DNA from: Artemia franciscana
Taxonomy: Eukaryota; Arthropoda; Branchiopoda; Anostraca; Artemiidae
Direction: 5' to 3'
Assembly (NCBI RefSeq): GCF_032884065.1
Contig: NC_088866.1
Span: forward strand, 51,840,068-51,904,067
DNA: 64,000 nucleotides
Part shown: positions 11,784-23,609 of the stretch, one piece after another
Numbering within the stretch: the first letter of the stretch is position 1
Layout of the letters: each line of letters begins with the position of its first letter
Position numbers and translations under genes: made by a program
Notes under the pieces: model-generated
Told to the model about the DNA's origin: nothing
Database searches by the model: none
The model's input: the letters and a program-made list of their open reading frames with translations, nothing else

Positions 11784-12708
11784 GGTACAAAATGGCTAAA
11801 AAAAACTACTGGCAACTAATCAAATGAGGTGCTGTATCTGGTGTAAGTGTAAATAAATTTCAGGGAGCCTGGGAGTTAATCAGCCGTCCCAATATACATA
11901 CTAATGGCAGGGAGTGTCTTCTTTTTTCAAAAAAAGAAAAGGTACAAAATGGCTAAAAAAAACTACTGGCAACTAATCAAATGAGGTGCTGTATCTGGTT
12001 TAAGTGTAAATAAATTTCAGGGAGCCTGGGAGTTAATCAGCTGTCCCAATATACATACTAATGGCAGGGAGTGTCTTCTTTTTTCAAAAAAAGAAAAGGT
12101 ACAAAATGGCTAAAAAAAACTACTGGCAACTAATCAAATGAGGTGCTGTATCTGGTTTAAGTGTAAATAAATTTCAGGGAGCCTGGGAGTTAATCAGCTG
12201 TCCCAATATACATACTAATGGCAGGGAGTGTCTTCTTTTTTCAAAAAAAGAAAAGGTACAAAATGGCTAAAAAAAACTACTGGCAACTAATCAAATGAGG
12301 TGCTGTATCTGGTTTAAGTGTAAATAAATTTCAGGGAGCCTGGGAGTTAATCAGCTGTCCCAATATACATACTAATGGCAGGGAGTGTCTTCTTTTTTCA
12401 AAAAAAGAAAAGGTACAAAATGGCTAAAAAAAACTACTGGCAACTAATCAAATGAGGTGCTGTATCTGGTTTAAATGTAAATAAATTTCAGGGAGCCTGG
12501 GAGTTAATCAGCTGTCCCAATATACATACTAATGGCAGGGAGTGTCTTCTTTTTTCAAAAAAAGAAAAGGTACAAAATGGCTAAAAAAAACTACTGGCAA
12601 CTAATCAAATGAGGTGTATCTGGTGTAAGTGTAAATAAATTTCAGGGAGCCTGGGAGTTAATCAGCCGTCCCAATATACATACTAATGGCAGGGAGTGTC
12701 TTCTTTTT
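11784..12708. repeat. 157-bp tandem array, about 5.9 units
   Basis: Units start GGTACAAAATGGC at 11784, 11941, 12098, 12255, 12412 and 12569, exactly 157 bp apart. The last unit lacks 3 bp. Inner units are almost identical; the outer ones share a few variants (for example GTGTAAGTG for GTTTAAGTG, and CAGCCGTCC for CAGCTGTCC). Each unit carries a small TTTTTTC/AAAAAAAG inverted repeat. The homogeneity suggests recent expansion or conversion from the centre. Confidence 0.95.
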
Positions 12709-13101
12709 CCTACAGTTTAAACTTCTTAGCTTACCTAACTATTCTAATTAAACTAATTAGCTTTATTCAAATTGTTTTTAAACGTTATTACTTAAACTTA
12801 CTACATGTCAGAAACTTGGTGACAAGTTGGCTAAAAACTTACTATATCGGCGTAACTTATCTTTTGGTGATTTACGTCGTTAAATCCGTTGTTGCCTGAA
12901 ATTATCGTTTAAACTCTTATTTCTTGAAATGAATTAAATAAATGAGAGGCATTTTAAAATATTCACTTCTCAAAGGTTTTCAAGAGTCACCAAAATCTTC
13001 ATATTTTTTCTCATTTTCCCCCTTCAAAATTTAACTAAAGCCTTCAAACCCCTCTTGGAGACAAGAATTGAATTCTTCTGACCAATTATTGATGGTCACA
13101 A

Positions 13102-13267
13102 CCAGGGCCGTAACCAGGAATTTTTTCAGAGCGGGGGATATTTCCGAGTGGGGTTCTTACAAATACATCAACAAAGTGTTTATATGAATTTTTACGTTTT
13201 TACGAGTCGGACAAATATTTAGGAGGGGGAGAGGTCAAACCCCTACCCCTTCTGGATGCCTCCTTGG
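13102..13267. mobile_element. MITE copy 4 (166 bp)
   Basis: The ends are CCAGGGCCGTAACCAGG and the degenerate inverse GGATGCCTCCTTGG. The flank TCACAA is duplicated perfectly (13096-13101 and 13268-13273). It is the same family as at 832, 1952 and 7334. Confidence 0.75.
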
Positions 13268-13539
13268 TCACAAGTATTACTGTTTTTATACAACTAACAG
13301 TTTGTTAGTATCCGCCGATGGCAGTTCGGAATTGTTTGGATTTTGTGCAAATTCTGGATATTGGCGAAAGATTCACTTTATTGTTGTTAGGTATTTGATT
13401 TTAATTCTTATAATTTTTTATATCATTATAATCTTATATTTCTCTCATTTCGTGTAATCTCTCATTGAATTGTATTTATACTTAATTTCTTGGTGTTTTT
13501 TTTTTTCATGGGTTTTGTTGACTTTCCGTGTTTTTGTTT

Positions 13540-15800
13540 CGTTTTATGGCACCTGGTATTTACCAACTGACATATAGCGATCGCAATTTCTGTCTGTCTG
13601 TCGGTCCAGGTTTTGCTAGTTCGGGCACTTCCAGATAAGCTAGGACGATGAAAGTTGGTAGGCTTATCAGGGATCAGACCAGATTAAATTAGAAATTAGA
13701 AATTAGAATTAGTAGGGGGGAGTGTAGGGACGGCCAATTCGGAAAAATTAGAAAAAAGGTATTTTTAATTTACGAACGGGTGATCGTATCTCAGTGAAAT
13801 TTGATATTTAGAAGAATCTCGTGCTTCAGAGCTCTTATTTTAAATCCCAACCGGGTCCGTTGACACTGTGGGGAGTTGGATGGGGAAACTGAAAATCTTG
13901 GAAAACGCTTAGAGTGGAGAGATCGGGATGAAACTTCGTGGGAAGACTAAACACAAGTCCTAGATACATGGTTGACATAATCGGAAAGGAAATGATCTCT
14001 TTGGGGATGTTGGAGGTGGGGTATTTCGGTTAATTTGGAAAAATTAGAAAAAATGAGGTATTTTTAACTTACGAATGGGTGATCGGATCTTAAGAAAATT
14101 TGATATTTAGAAGAACATCGTAACTCAGAGCTCTTTTTTTTACGTCCCGGCCGGGTCCAGTGACATTGGGGGGATTTGGAGGAGAAAACTGGAAATACTG
14201 GAAAACGCTTAGAGTGGAGAGTTCAGGATGAAACTTGGTGAGAAGAATAAGCATAAGGGATAGATACGTGATTGAAATAACCGGACCAGATCCGCTCTCT
14301 TTGGGGGAGTTAGGGGGGATTATTAGTGCCTTGGCGATTTCGATGCTTCTGAACGTGCTAGGACGACTTGTCCTAGCACGTTGGTAGGCTTGTCAGGGAC
14401 CTGCACAAATTGACTTGGTAACAGTCATTTCCCTGATTCGACCGTCTTGGGGGGCTGGAGGGATGGGAAATTGTAAAAATTGAGGTATCTATCTTACGAA
14501 TGGGTGATCGGACCTTAATCAAACTTGATATATAGAAAGATCTTATCTCTCAGATGCTCCATTTTCAATTTGAATCGGACATGGGGACATAGGGGGTGGG
14601 GAGAGGAAACAGAAATCTTGGAAACTGGAAATCTTGGAAAACGCGTATAGTGGAGAGATCGGGATGGAACTTGATGCAAAGAATAGGCACAAGCTTTAGA
14701 TACGTGATTGATATAACCGGACTGGATCCGCTCTCTTTGGGAGAGTTGGGAGGGGGATTTCCAGTGCTTTGGCGAGTTCGGTGCTTCTGGATGTGCTAGG
14801 ACGATGAAAATTGGTAGGCGTGTCAGGGACCTGCACAAATTGACTTGATAACAGTTGTTTCCCCGATTCAACCACCTGGGGAGCTGGAGGGAGAGGCAAA
14901 ATTGGAAAAAATGAGGTATTTTAACTTACTAATAGACGATCAGATCTTAACAAGATTTGAAATTAAGAAGGATTGTGTGTCTCAGAGCTCTTATTTTAAG
15001 TCCCGGCCGTATCTGGTAATATTTGGGGGGAGTTGGAGGGGGAAACGGGAAATCTTGGAAAACGCTTAGATTGGAGAGATTGGGATGATACTTGGTGGGA
15101 AGAATAAGCACAAGTCCTAGATAATTGATTGATATAACCGTACAGGATCTGCTCTCTTTAGGGGATTGTGGGGGGGGAGGTGTTAATTCCGAAAAATTAG
15201 AAAAATTGAGGTATTTTTAACTTACGAACAGGTGACCAGACCTTAATAAAATTTGATGTTTAGAAGCAACTCATATCTCAGAACTTTTATTTTAAATCCC
15301 AACCAGATCTGGTGACGTTGGGGGGAGTTGGAGTGGGAAACTTGAAATATTAAAAAGCTTAGAGTGTAGATATTGGGATAAAACTTGGTGGGAAGAATAA
15401 GCACATGTCGTAGATACGTGATTGACGTAACTGCAATGGATTTGCTCTCTTTGGTTGAGTTAGGGGGGTTCAGTTCTTTGGCCAGTTCGGTGCTTCTGGA
15501 TGTGCTAGGACAATGAAAATTGGTAGGCGTGTCAGGGACCTTCTCAAATTAACTTGATAGGAGTCTTTCTCTCTGATTTGACCATCTGAAGGCTGAAGGG
15601 ATAGGAAAAATTAGAAAAAATAAGGTATTTTTAACTTAGGAATGGGTGATCGGATCTTAATGAATTTTGATATTTAGGAGGACCTCGTGTCTCAGAGCTC
15701 TTATTTTAAATCCCGACCGGCATTAAGCCTTTGATTTTCCTTCTAAATCAATCTATTGATTCTTAGAATTTTGCTAGAGTCCATGCCATATGAGTTCTTG
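13540..15800 (+). repeat. Large dispersed repeat with internal ~300-bp tandem units, copy 1
   Basis: One end carries TATGGCACCTGG, then ATATAGCGATCGCAATTTCTG. The other end carries GGCATTAAGCCTTTGATTTT and GCCATATGAG. Between them, diverged units of roughly 300 bp repeat landmarks such as CTTACGAATGGGTGATCGG, CAGAGCTCTTATTTTAAAT and GATCCGCTCTCTTTGGG. A second copy in opposite orientation lies at 54395-57110 with the same two ends. There is no coding capacity. The transposon class is unknown. Confidence 0.8.
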
Positions 15801-16084
15801 GCTCTTGTTTTCTGTGGTATTTTCCTTGATTATATTATTTTGTTCGCACTGAAGAAGAGAGGTGGTTGTTCTCTCGAAGTATTTGCTTTCTGTGTTTGCT
15901 TCAGTATTTTCGTTTGGCCTTTAAAAAACCTATTTTTGATTGTTTGCTTTCTTTGTTTTTGTTGTAAACTTAACGTCTTTCTGGAATATTCAGCTAGTTC
16001 CATATAAATATTGGTTATAGTTCTGATAGTAAAAGAGTATTAAAAAATAAGCAGAATTTTGTAATTGTTTATTGGTTTTTCTAA

Positions 16085-16440
16085 TGCAATCAATCTGTCA
16101 ACATACAATGCGGTTCACAACATTTATTATTACAATTGATTTTTCAACATAGCCTCCTTCAATGTCAAATCACTTCTTCAGGTGATGCTTCCATCCTTTT
16201 AGACTGTTTTTACGGAAATCCGGAGACCCCTTTAACCTTCTAATAAGTCCACAAGTACAACTCCTTCACAGTCATAGAAAACGGTTCCCATTACCTTGTT
16301 GACAAAATTTCTCGCATTTTTGGAGTGCCCATCGTATTATTACATTTTTGGTACCAGAAAGTAAATTCGGACCCAGGAATCAGAGCTGAATGATGGGGAC
16401 GATGTACGTGCAAAGCTGTATTTGTAGCCCATTAAAATTA
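16085..16440 (-). pseudogene. Mariner-like transposase fragment
   Basis: On the minus strand NKVMGTVFYDCEGVVLVDLL is followed by a stop, then further on (S)LKGWKHHLKK, then IEGGYVEKS. Known for the family: mariner (DD34D) transposases carry KVM-T-FWD-EGV-L-DFL around the second catalytic Asp and end with a GDYVEK-like block. The D of YDCEG is kept, but stops and frameshifts make this a pseudogene. No complete terminal inverted repeats were found. Confidence 0.8.
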
Positions 16441-16540
16441 AATGATATAAACTTCTTTGTTTTGAAGTCAGTTCAAAACAAAGAACCTTAAAAATCTACA
16501 GTAGAAAAATAGTTACTTTTATAATATCAAGGAAATATCA

Positions 16541-18056
16541 AGGCCCCAGGTGCTGATAGTATGATTAATGAGTTTCTTAAATATGGTGGCTCTGAGGTTA
16601 GGAATAAGCTACTGAAGATTATGAACATGATTTTTGAAAAAGGGGAGGTACCCAATGATTTTAGGAAAACCTTAATTAAACCACTGTATAAGAAAGGTGA
16701 CAAGAGTGAGTGTCGTAATTATCGAGGCATTAGTCTGGTCTCTGTAGGTAGCAAATTACTGAGTAATATGATACTTTTTAGACTGAGAGATGCTGTAGAC
16801 AAAGTTTTAAGGGAAGAACAATGTGGTTTTAGAAAAGGTAGAGGATGTGTCAACCATGTTTTCACTCTTAGGTTAATAATTGAGAAGTCCCTTCGTTGTC
16901 AAACACCTTTGGTCCTCAGTTTTATCGATTATGAGCAAGCTTTCGATTCTGTTGATAGAAGAGCGTTAACAAAGGTCTTATCGTTATATGGTATACCAGA
17001 AAAATACATTAAAGTGATTTGTGCTATGTACGAGAATAATACTGCTGCAGTTAAGGTAGGAAATGAGGTTAGCAACTGGTTTTGTATTAAATCAGGAGTT
17101 AAGCAGGGTTGTGTTCTATCCCCCTTTATATGGATCATTTTGATGGACTTCGTCTTAAGGAACACAGGAAAGGCAATTGGAGACCATGGAATCAAATGGG
17201 GAGGAAGAACGCTCCTGGACTTAGATTATGCTGATGATTTAAGCATGTTAGATGAAAGTGTGAGCAAAATGAATGAATTTTTAGAGGTTTTGCGAGTTCA
17301 GGGTGCTAAATAGGCTTGAAAATTAATATCAAGAAGACTAAGTCACTAAGGCTAGGAATAAATAAAGATGAACAGGTGACATTAGGTAACGAAAAGATTG
17401 ATCAGGTTGGGAGCTTCAGTTACCTTGGTAGTATTATTAGTAAAGATGGTGGGAGCAGTGAAGATGTTAAAAGTAGAATAGCTAAGGCTCAAGGTGTTTT
17501 TTCACAGTTAAAAAAGTTTGGAAGAATAGAAAGATAAGTCTACAAACCAAGATTAGAATATTGGAAGCTACAATGATGACAGTGGTCAAATATGGCTCTG
17601 AAGCATGGGCACTCCGAAAAGCAGATGAAAAGTTACTAGATGTTTTCCAGAGAAATTGCCTACGGATTGTTCTGGGTACCCGGCTGACTGACCGTATTTC
17701 AAACAGTAGGTTGTACGAAAAGTGTGGTTCAATCCCGCTTTCTGGGGCTATAATGAAAGAAAGGTTGAGATGACTAGGCCACGTTCTACGGATGAAGGAT
17801 GACAGATTACCGAAGATTGTCCTTTTTGGCCAACCGTCTGGGGCTACACACAAAGCAGGTCGTCCTTGTCTTGGTTGGGAGGATGTCATAAATAAAAATT
17901 TAAAGAAAATGGGAACTTCCTGGGAGGGTGTAAAGAGGGAGGCTTTAAATAGGATTAAAATCCAACCCTGGGAGGTTGGAGGAGGAGCGTGCGTAGCTGT
18001 GTTGGCCTCAGGCGGCTTGGTGCTGCAGTGAGTTATTAGTAGTAGTAGTAGTAGTA
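16541..18056 (+). pseudogene. 5'-truncated APE-type LINE (reverse transcriptase and C-terminal part)
   Basis: A 250-codon open stretch (16561-17313) carries reverse transcriptase motifs in order: NYRGISLVSVGSKLLSNMI, FIDYEQAFDSVDR (first catalytic Asp), GVKQGCVLSPF, and DYADDLSML (active-site YADD). Two single-base deletions (near 17310 and 17535) and a Trp-to-stop change (near 17772) break the rest, which continues with KINIKKTKSL, EAWALRKADEKLLDVFQ, LGHVLRM and RPCLGWEDVIN. It ends in a (TAG)n tail near 18040. The endonuclease half is missing, so the copy is 5'-truncated. The family resembles RTE/BovB-like elements. Copies of it are at 43655, 44983, 24740 and 7005. Confidence 0.92.
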
Positions 18057-18369
18057 AATCGATGCGCTATACCAACCTTAGAAGATAATTCTTAGTTTGC
18101 AGTTCATTTTTAATATAGAAAGGCTTGAGAAGTAGATAGTCTCCGGGAGAGGGAAAGCTGGAATAACTTTTTAAGAATTGTATGATTATTTTCACTTCTT
18201 GATGATAGTCTATCATCCTAGGGCAGACCTAAGGCAGATAGTCATATAATAAGGGTAAGTTAGATAGTTAATCAATTCTGTGAGCCATTTGAAGGCAATT
18301 GGAAACCAAAAATAAGTCAAAGATTTATGACCAACCATGTCCATAGAATTTGCAAGCGAGTGGGCGATT

Positions 18370-19292
18370 GAGAGTTCTAATTAACAACGTTTTTAATTAA
18401 AAACAGGCAATTAAACATGCAAAGTTTTTCTGAGGGAAATAAAGAGCGAAGTTGGAACTTAAAACTAACATAAATTATTACTTCACGGTCTATCTAACAT
18501 ATATCATTAAAACTAGCAGAAATAAACCAACTTTGATGTTTCCCTTTGTTTGTAGGATCATTGAAATCTAGAGCTTTACTAACACAAAAGCAAAGTAAAA
18601 TAAATGGATATTGATTTAGGATTCGAAAGTGAGGACGTAGCGTCACAACATCAAGCTAATCTATAACACTTTTCATAGTCTTACACCAGCTGTCATATCA
18701 TTAAATTTCAGTATAAAATTAAAATTATTTTAAAAACTTATTATAGCTGATCTCACCGGTTATAATACCAATAGTTAGTAATATACAATTTAAACTGTAA
18801 AAAAAAACACGCTTTAATATTACTCGAAATGACGAACAAATAAACTATACTATGAACTCTGAAAATCGGGTTTTTGTCTCTATGCAACGGAGAATTTCGA
18901 ATCTGATACAAATTCTAAAGCTAGTTTATAGCCCTAATACTATCAGGATGGCTTCACTTCGAACTTGTCTACAAAATCATCATAAAATGTCACTAAAATG
19001 CTTTATTTTTATTTTGAAAAAAGTGTCCTGAAATGGTGTATTTTGCTGTACCGAAATTCCTTGATTGTTTTGTGTTTTCAGTGAAGCGCTAGTTGCCTGT
19101 AATCCTACAAACGTGGGGAAGTGTCATAAGTTTTTTGTGCTATATTTATAGACATATGTTAGATAGACCGCGAAGTAATAATTTTGCTCGTTTTTAGGTT
19201 CCAACTTCGTTCTTTACTTCCCTCAGAAAAACTTTGCATGTTTAATTAATCTTTGCCTGTTTTTAATTAAAAACATTGTTATTAGAAATCTC
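18370..19292. mobile_element. 923-bp element with ~125-150-bp terminal inverted repeats
   Basis: The left arm (from GAGAGTTCTAAT through CGTTTTTAATTAAAAACAGG, AAACATGCAAAGTTTTTCTG, GAAGTTGGAAC to GGTCTATCTAACATAT, about 18370-18515) reappears inverted at about 19145-19292. The arms differ by small indels. The interior is non-coding and AT-rich. No clear target duplication was seen. It ends only ~52 bp upstream of the acceptor of SPG11 exon E. It is probably a non-autonomous DNA transposon or fold-back element. Confidence 0.82.
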
Positions 19293-19344
19293 AGAATTAG
19301 ATTATAATTAGATTAATTAGATTATATTAACGTTTATTTTTCAG

Positions 19345-19509
19345 TTGTTCCGCTATGAAGTTGCTTATAGAAACAAACGAAAACTCCGTTGATCTCTCGA
19401 GCATATTATGGCGACGGTACGTTATCGATGGGAATGGCGCTTGGCTAAATTTGGCGTTAAATGAAAGACACTTTTTAGCAAGTTCTATATTAGAAGATAT
19501 GATAGAGAG
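19345..19509 (+). CDS. SPG11: Spatacsin (SPG11) C-terminal region, exon E
   Basis: This 165-bp exon lies between TTTTTCAG and GAGAG|GTATTT. Its first base completes a Ser codon from exon D and it leaves in phase 2. The peptide CSAMKLLIETNENSVDLSSI, then LWRRYVIDGNGAWLNLALNE and RHFLASSILEDMIE, corresponds to human spatacsin ASIVAEAYDFVPDWAEILYQ and LKGDFNYLEEF. The order of exons matches the order in the human protein. Confidence 0.9.
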
Positions 19510-20203
19510 GTATTTTATGCTATTTGATATGATATTTATTGCAAAAACAGTGCCTTTATATAGTGTTTATTTACTTTAGCTTAGTTTATGTATAATTTAA
19601 TCCAATATCAAAAAATTAATATAATAATGTTTTGTATATTTTTATTACTCTGTATAAAAATAAGAAAAATGAATAATCATGAGCAACCTAATTCGCAGGT
19701 TTCAGAGCTGTTTAGGCAGTGATGCCAAAAATCAGTTTAATTTAATATTAAACTGATTAATATTAAGCATGACAGTTAGATGAAGACTTAATAATTTCTA
19801 AATAATTAACCAACTGTTGATTGGTAAATATAAAGTTCTGATTAAAAAAAGGTAATTAAGATTTATCTTTTATTGACTTTGATGTGATGTATATTTTCAT
19901 CTGATGTAAGTTTGTCCCACAGTCTAGTAACATTTAATTGGTACATGCTGTAGAGAAACAGAAAGTCTACGTTTGAAAAATGTTTTGACTCAAAAATACT
20001 TCGTTTTTTTACTGCGTCAACATTTAAGATGGCAAGAAAGCTTAAAAAGGCGATACTATTTAACTTCATTAGTGTCAATTTAGGGGTACGGGACATACCC
20101 TCCCCCTAGTTTTTTCCCTCCCCTAGATTTAGAAAAATATATTTTTGGAGCATTTTCATAGAAAAACGCCTTATCGTTGCAATATTGCAAAAATTGCAAA
20201 AAA

Positions 20204-20374
20204 TACGAGTTATAACACACAATAATTGATTGGCTCAAGAAAATACGTTCCCAAGTTTACCGAAATTGAAGAATACCGTTGAAAAATAGATTGTATTTTT
20301 TGGTATTTTAATGCAAAAATTGGAAAAAAGACGAGTTATAAGACACAACAATTGATTGGCTCAAGAAAATACGT
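20204..20374. repeat. Direct duplication, spacing 128 bp
   Basis: The ~42-bp block GAGTTATAACACACAATAAT... ending GGCTCAAGAAAATACGT occurs at 20204 and again at 20332. The second copy abuts the truncated 3' end of the LINE on the minus strand at 20375, so the LINE junction falls exactly where the repeat homology stops. Confidence 0.8.
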
Positions 20375-22385
20375 GTATTGCGCGGCCTGCCTCTTCTTCA
20401 TCTTCCTTCTGGTTGCCTCTGGAACGTCGCTTTTGGGATCCGGAATTCATCCATACGAGCTGCATGCCCCAGATATTTCCACCGGCATGCCCTAAGGATA
20501 TCTATCTCTATGGATTTACCGGTCATCCGTCTCACCTTCTAATTCAAGATTTTTTTGTGACCAATTGAGGTTTAGTATTCTCCGGAGACATGTATTCTCG
20601 AAAGTTAGAATTTGCCTTTTCCTGTGTGTTATTCTGATAACAGGTTTCAGAAGCATATAACAGGACAGGGGTGACGTAGGGTCAATCTGTTTTTACTTTT
20701 TGTGTCATCCAAGTTTTCCGGAACAAGGACACCCATATAGATGCATGAACTGATTGATGCCTTTATCAACTCGGCCGTGATATGGTCTTCGCCTGGCGCC
20801 TTGCCGTTACTAATTTCTTTGCGGCTGTTAGTAATTCGTCAAGAGTCGGGAGGTTCTGTATTGATGTCAAGCTTAAGGAAAGCTATAGAGTTTATGTCTA
20901 GAAGCTCATCAAGTGGTGGTCTATTTAAAAGCTTTTCAAAATGGTTGGCCCATGTTTCATCAATAGCCAATCGCTCGGTAATGAGAACGCCATCAGAATT
21001 TCTTGAAGGTCGATCTTGAATCGGTTTCTTGCCTATTATTTTATTTCTTTATTTGTAAAGGATCCTAGAGCCCACTTTCTTTGCTGCATCTTCAGCTTGT
21101 ATTACTTTTCGCTTAATGTAGTTTCTTTTGTCTGCCCCTTCACCTTTCTTGATTTCTTGGTCGTTCCTCCTATAATTGCATTGCTTGTGTATTTGTACAC
21201 TTGGTAAAAGGGCATCCAGGAGTTGTCTTTTTATCTTTTCCCTTTAATTGATCATGTCCCATGTCTTTTGGGAGAGCCACTTATCTTTCACTTTCAAACG
21301 GTATCCATTTATTGATTCCGCCACTTCTTGATAGCATGACTTCATATTCTCCCCTATTATCTCACAATCTTCATCTTCGGGCAAAACAAGGGTTTCAAAC
21401 TTATTGGATAGTCTGATACTGAACAACGGATTCGTATCTTTGTCTTTTAGATTTTCTGATGCGAAAAGTGGCTTTGCAGATTGTGGGCACCTTCCTGTAT
21501 GCTTCTTTAGTTTCAAGTTAGTGGTGTTTATCATTAGATTGTAATCAGATCCTACATATACTCCTCTATAAGCTCTGACATCTTGCAGACTTGAGTGCCA
21601 TATCCTATTATTGAGATAATGATCAATTTGGTTTCTTATTCAACGATCAGGTGAACTCCAGGTATATTTATGTATGTGTGGATCAGGAAAAAGACTTTCC
21701 CCTATCTCAAGATCATGTAAAAGGGCAAAATCAATCACTTATTCCTCATTGTCATTTTGCTCTCCAATACCGTGCTATACGAGGACCTCCTCCGAACATT
21801 AAGTGTAACCATTTCCAATTTTGGCGTTAAGATCTCCCAAGAGGCATAACACATTATGTCTTGGTATATCTTTAAAAACACCTACTAATTCACTGTAGAA
21901 GCTCTGCTTATCCTCTGTCGATGCTTCATTCGTGGGAGCATAACATGCTACTAGGAACAGTTTCGCATGGGAACCGAGGAATCTACCCGTTATTATTCGT
22001 GATGATATCGGACTTCAACTTATCATAGCTTTGGCAGGAACATTTGTAAGTAGAACGGCCACTCCAGGGTCTCTTGTCTAAACATTGCTTCTGTATATAA
22101 TAGTATGATCTATATCAGTTCGTTTTTGGCCCATACCCGTCCAACGTACTTCAGAAATAGCTAAGATATCAATTTTATATCGAATCATCTGCTTTATGAC
22201 TTGTTCTGTCTTTGACAGTTGGGACATGGTTTTCATGTTCCAGAAGCCGAGTTTAAGCTTTTTCTTAGCAGTCAAAAATCTTTTCCGTGGGCATGCATTT
22301 GTCTTCATCGTTAAAAGGATTGATTTGAGCCTATTCGTTGATGTTTCGTTTGCAATTTGGTTTTCCTTCACTGTAAGTTCGTGCT
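20375..22385 (-). pseudogene. APE-type LINE with most of its reverse transcriptase deleted
   Basis: On the minus strand an endonuclease-like N-terminal part is readable: LKLGFWNMKTMSQLSKTEQ, then IDILAISEVRWTGMG (catalytic Glu block), then YAPTNEASTEDKQSFYSEL and LGDLNAKIG. It continues to IRNQIDHYL, SDYNLMI, then HFEKLLNRPP and GKAPGEDHITAELIK (entry to the RT domain). It then jumps to RRMTGKSIEID and KYLGHAARM, ending RRGRPRNT near 20375. The catalytic RT motifs are absent. It differs in sequence from the LINE at 16541 and several frameshifts are present. Confidence 0.85.
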
Positions 22386-23609
22386 AAAGAGTTTCTGGTG
22401 TGGGTCGCAAGCCCCCAGCCCAACCCTCCTCCTTTACCCAGGCTTGGTACAGGCTACTAACGAAATAATCCGACAATAGGCGGATATTTTATGTGGCTGT
22501 TATAAAAATCAAAATGTTGTATCTATGCAGGCAGGCTGATTTTTGAGTATCTCTGCTCCTTCTGTAAACTATTTTAAGGTGTAGGAAATTGCATAAAGAC
22601 AAATCTACATCTGTTATAATCTACCAAAGCAATGCATCTTTTTATAATTTTTGTTTTAGTTTGATTTTCTTTTAAGATTAAATGCATAAAAATTAAATAC
22701 ATTATTGATTATATAAATTGATCGCTTTACCAGGAATCCTTTTCCTTTAAAATTTACTGTTTTTGTTTTATTTTGCATGCAATTTAATTGCTCTTTTTAT
22801 TTGAGAGTTTTTTCATAAAAGCATTTAAAAATAAACTTATTCCTACTGAAAAATATCCTGAAATATATTCCCTGTCACCTAACCACCACTGCTATTTTGG
22901 CGTCTGCCCTTCCCCCTGGAAAATTTCCTGCCGGTGCCCTTGTTTTTCGTGCATCTTACTGTTTGAAATACATTCAGTCAAATGGCACCTAAAATTTAAT
23001 GCTAAATTCTGATCAACTTCAAAGTTAACTTACTAATAAGTCATGAAAGCGAAAATGTTTGGTAATTTAATTAGAGAATTGCTTTAGCCAATTGGCTTGT
23101 TGCTAGAGAATCTGAAGTGAAAATTTCGAATACTGAAGGTGCAGCTAAGCAGGCTGACCGCTTTCTAAGCTCTAAGTTTTCATATAGAATCAATGGAAGT
23201 TGTTGTTTCTCAGTTAGTAAGTTCTTTTGTTGGTTTCCTGTAAATACTTTCAAGAAAAAGCGTGCGCAGCTGGCTGGTCTGAATTTCTTTAAGTTTTTTT
23301 TTTTCGCGTTTTTTGCCTGATTAATACATTTTGAGATTTGTTAAGCTTGTAATTTTTCGTTAGATGACACTTTTGCTTATGAGGGGTTGCAGAAAATTAG
23401 CAGGTAACATTGTCAGTGGCTTCAATTGGAACGAAGCAGGGGGCCTGCGTCTCCTAAATGTTTTTTGTCCTTTCTCCCGAACTTTGAAAAATATCTAGGG
23501 TATTTTCACTCTGCTTTTTGTTTTTTGGTACTCTCATTGGAAAAAAAAAACGACGAGTTTACCTGCCCTCTAAATATTGAACAACACATTTAACAACCAG
23601 TTCTATATT

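Larger units (their letters stand above)
10785..19344 (+). other. SPG11 intron (8.6 kb) packed with repeats
   Basis: The intron holds, in order: a 157-bp tandem array (11784), a MITE (13102), a 2.2-kb dispersed repeat (13540), a mariner remnant (16085), a LINE (16541) and a long inverted-repeat element (18370). Between 10785 and 11784 a pair of diverged ~230-bp copies share AGTCTCA(T/C)TGTTT blocks, near 11000 and 11258. Confidence 0.7.

Noticed and set aside
11784..12708. CRISPR-like regular repeat
   Set aside because: Repeats are 157 bp with no unique spacers and lie in a eukaryotic intron; this is a tandem array.
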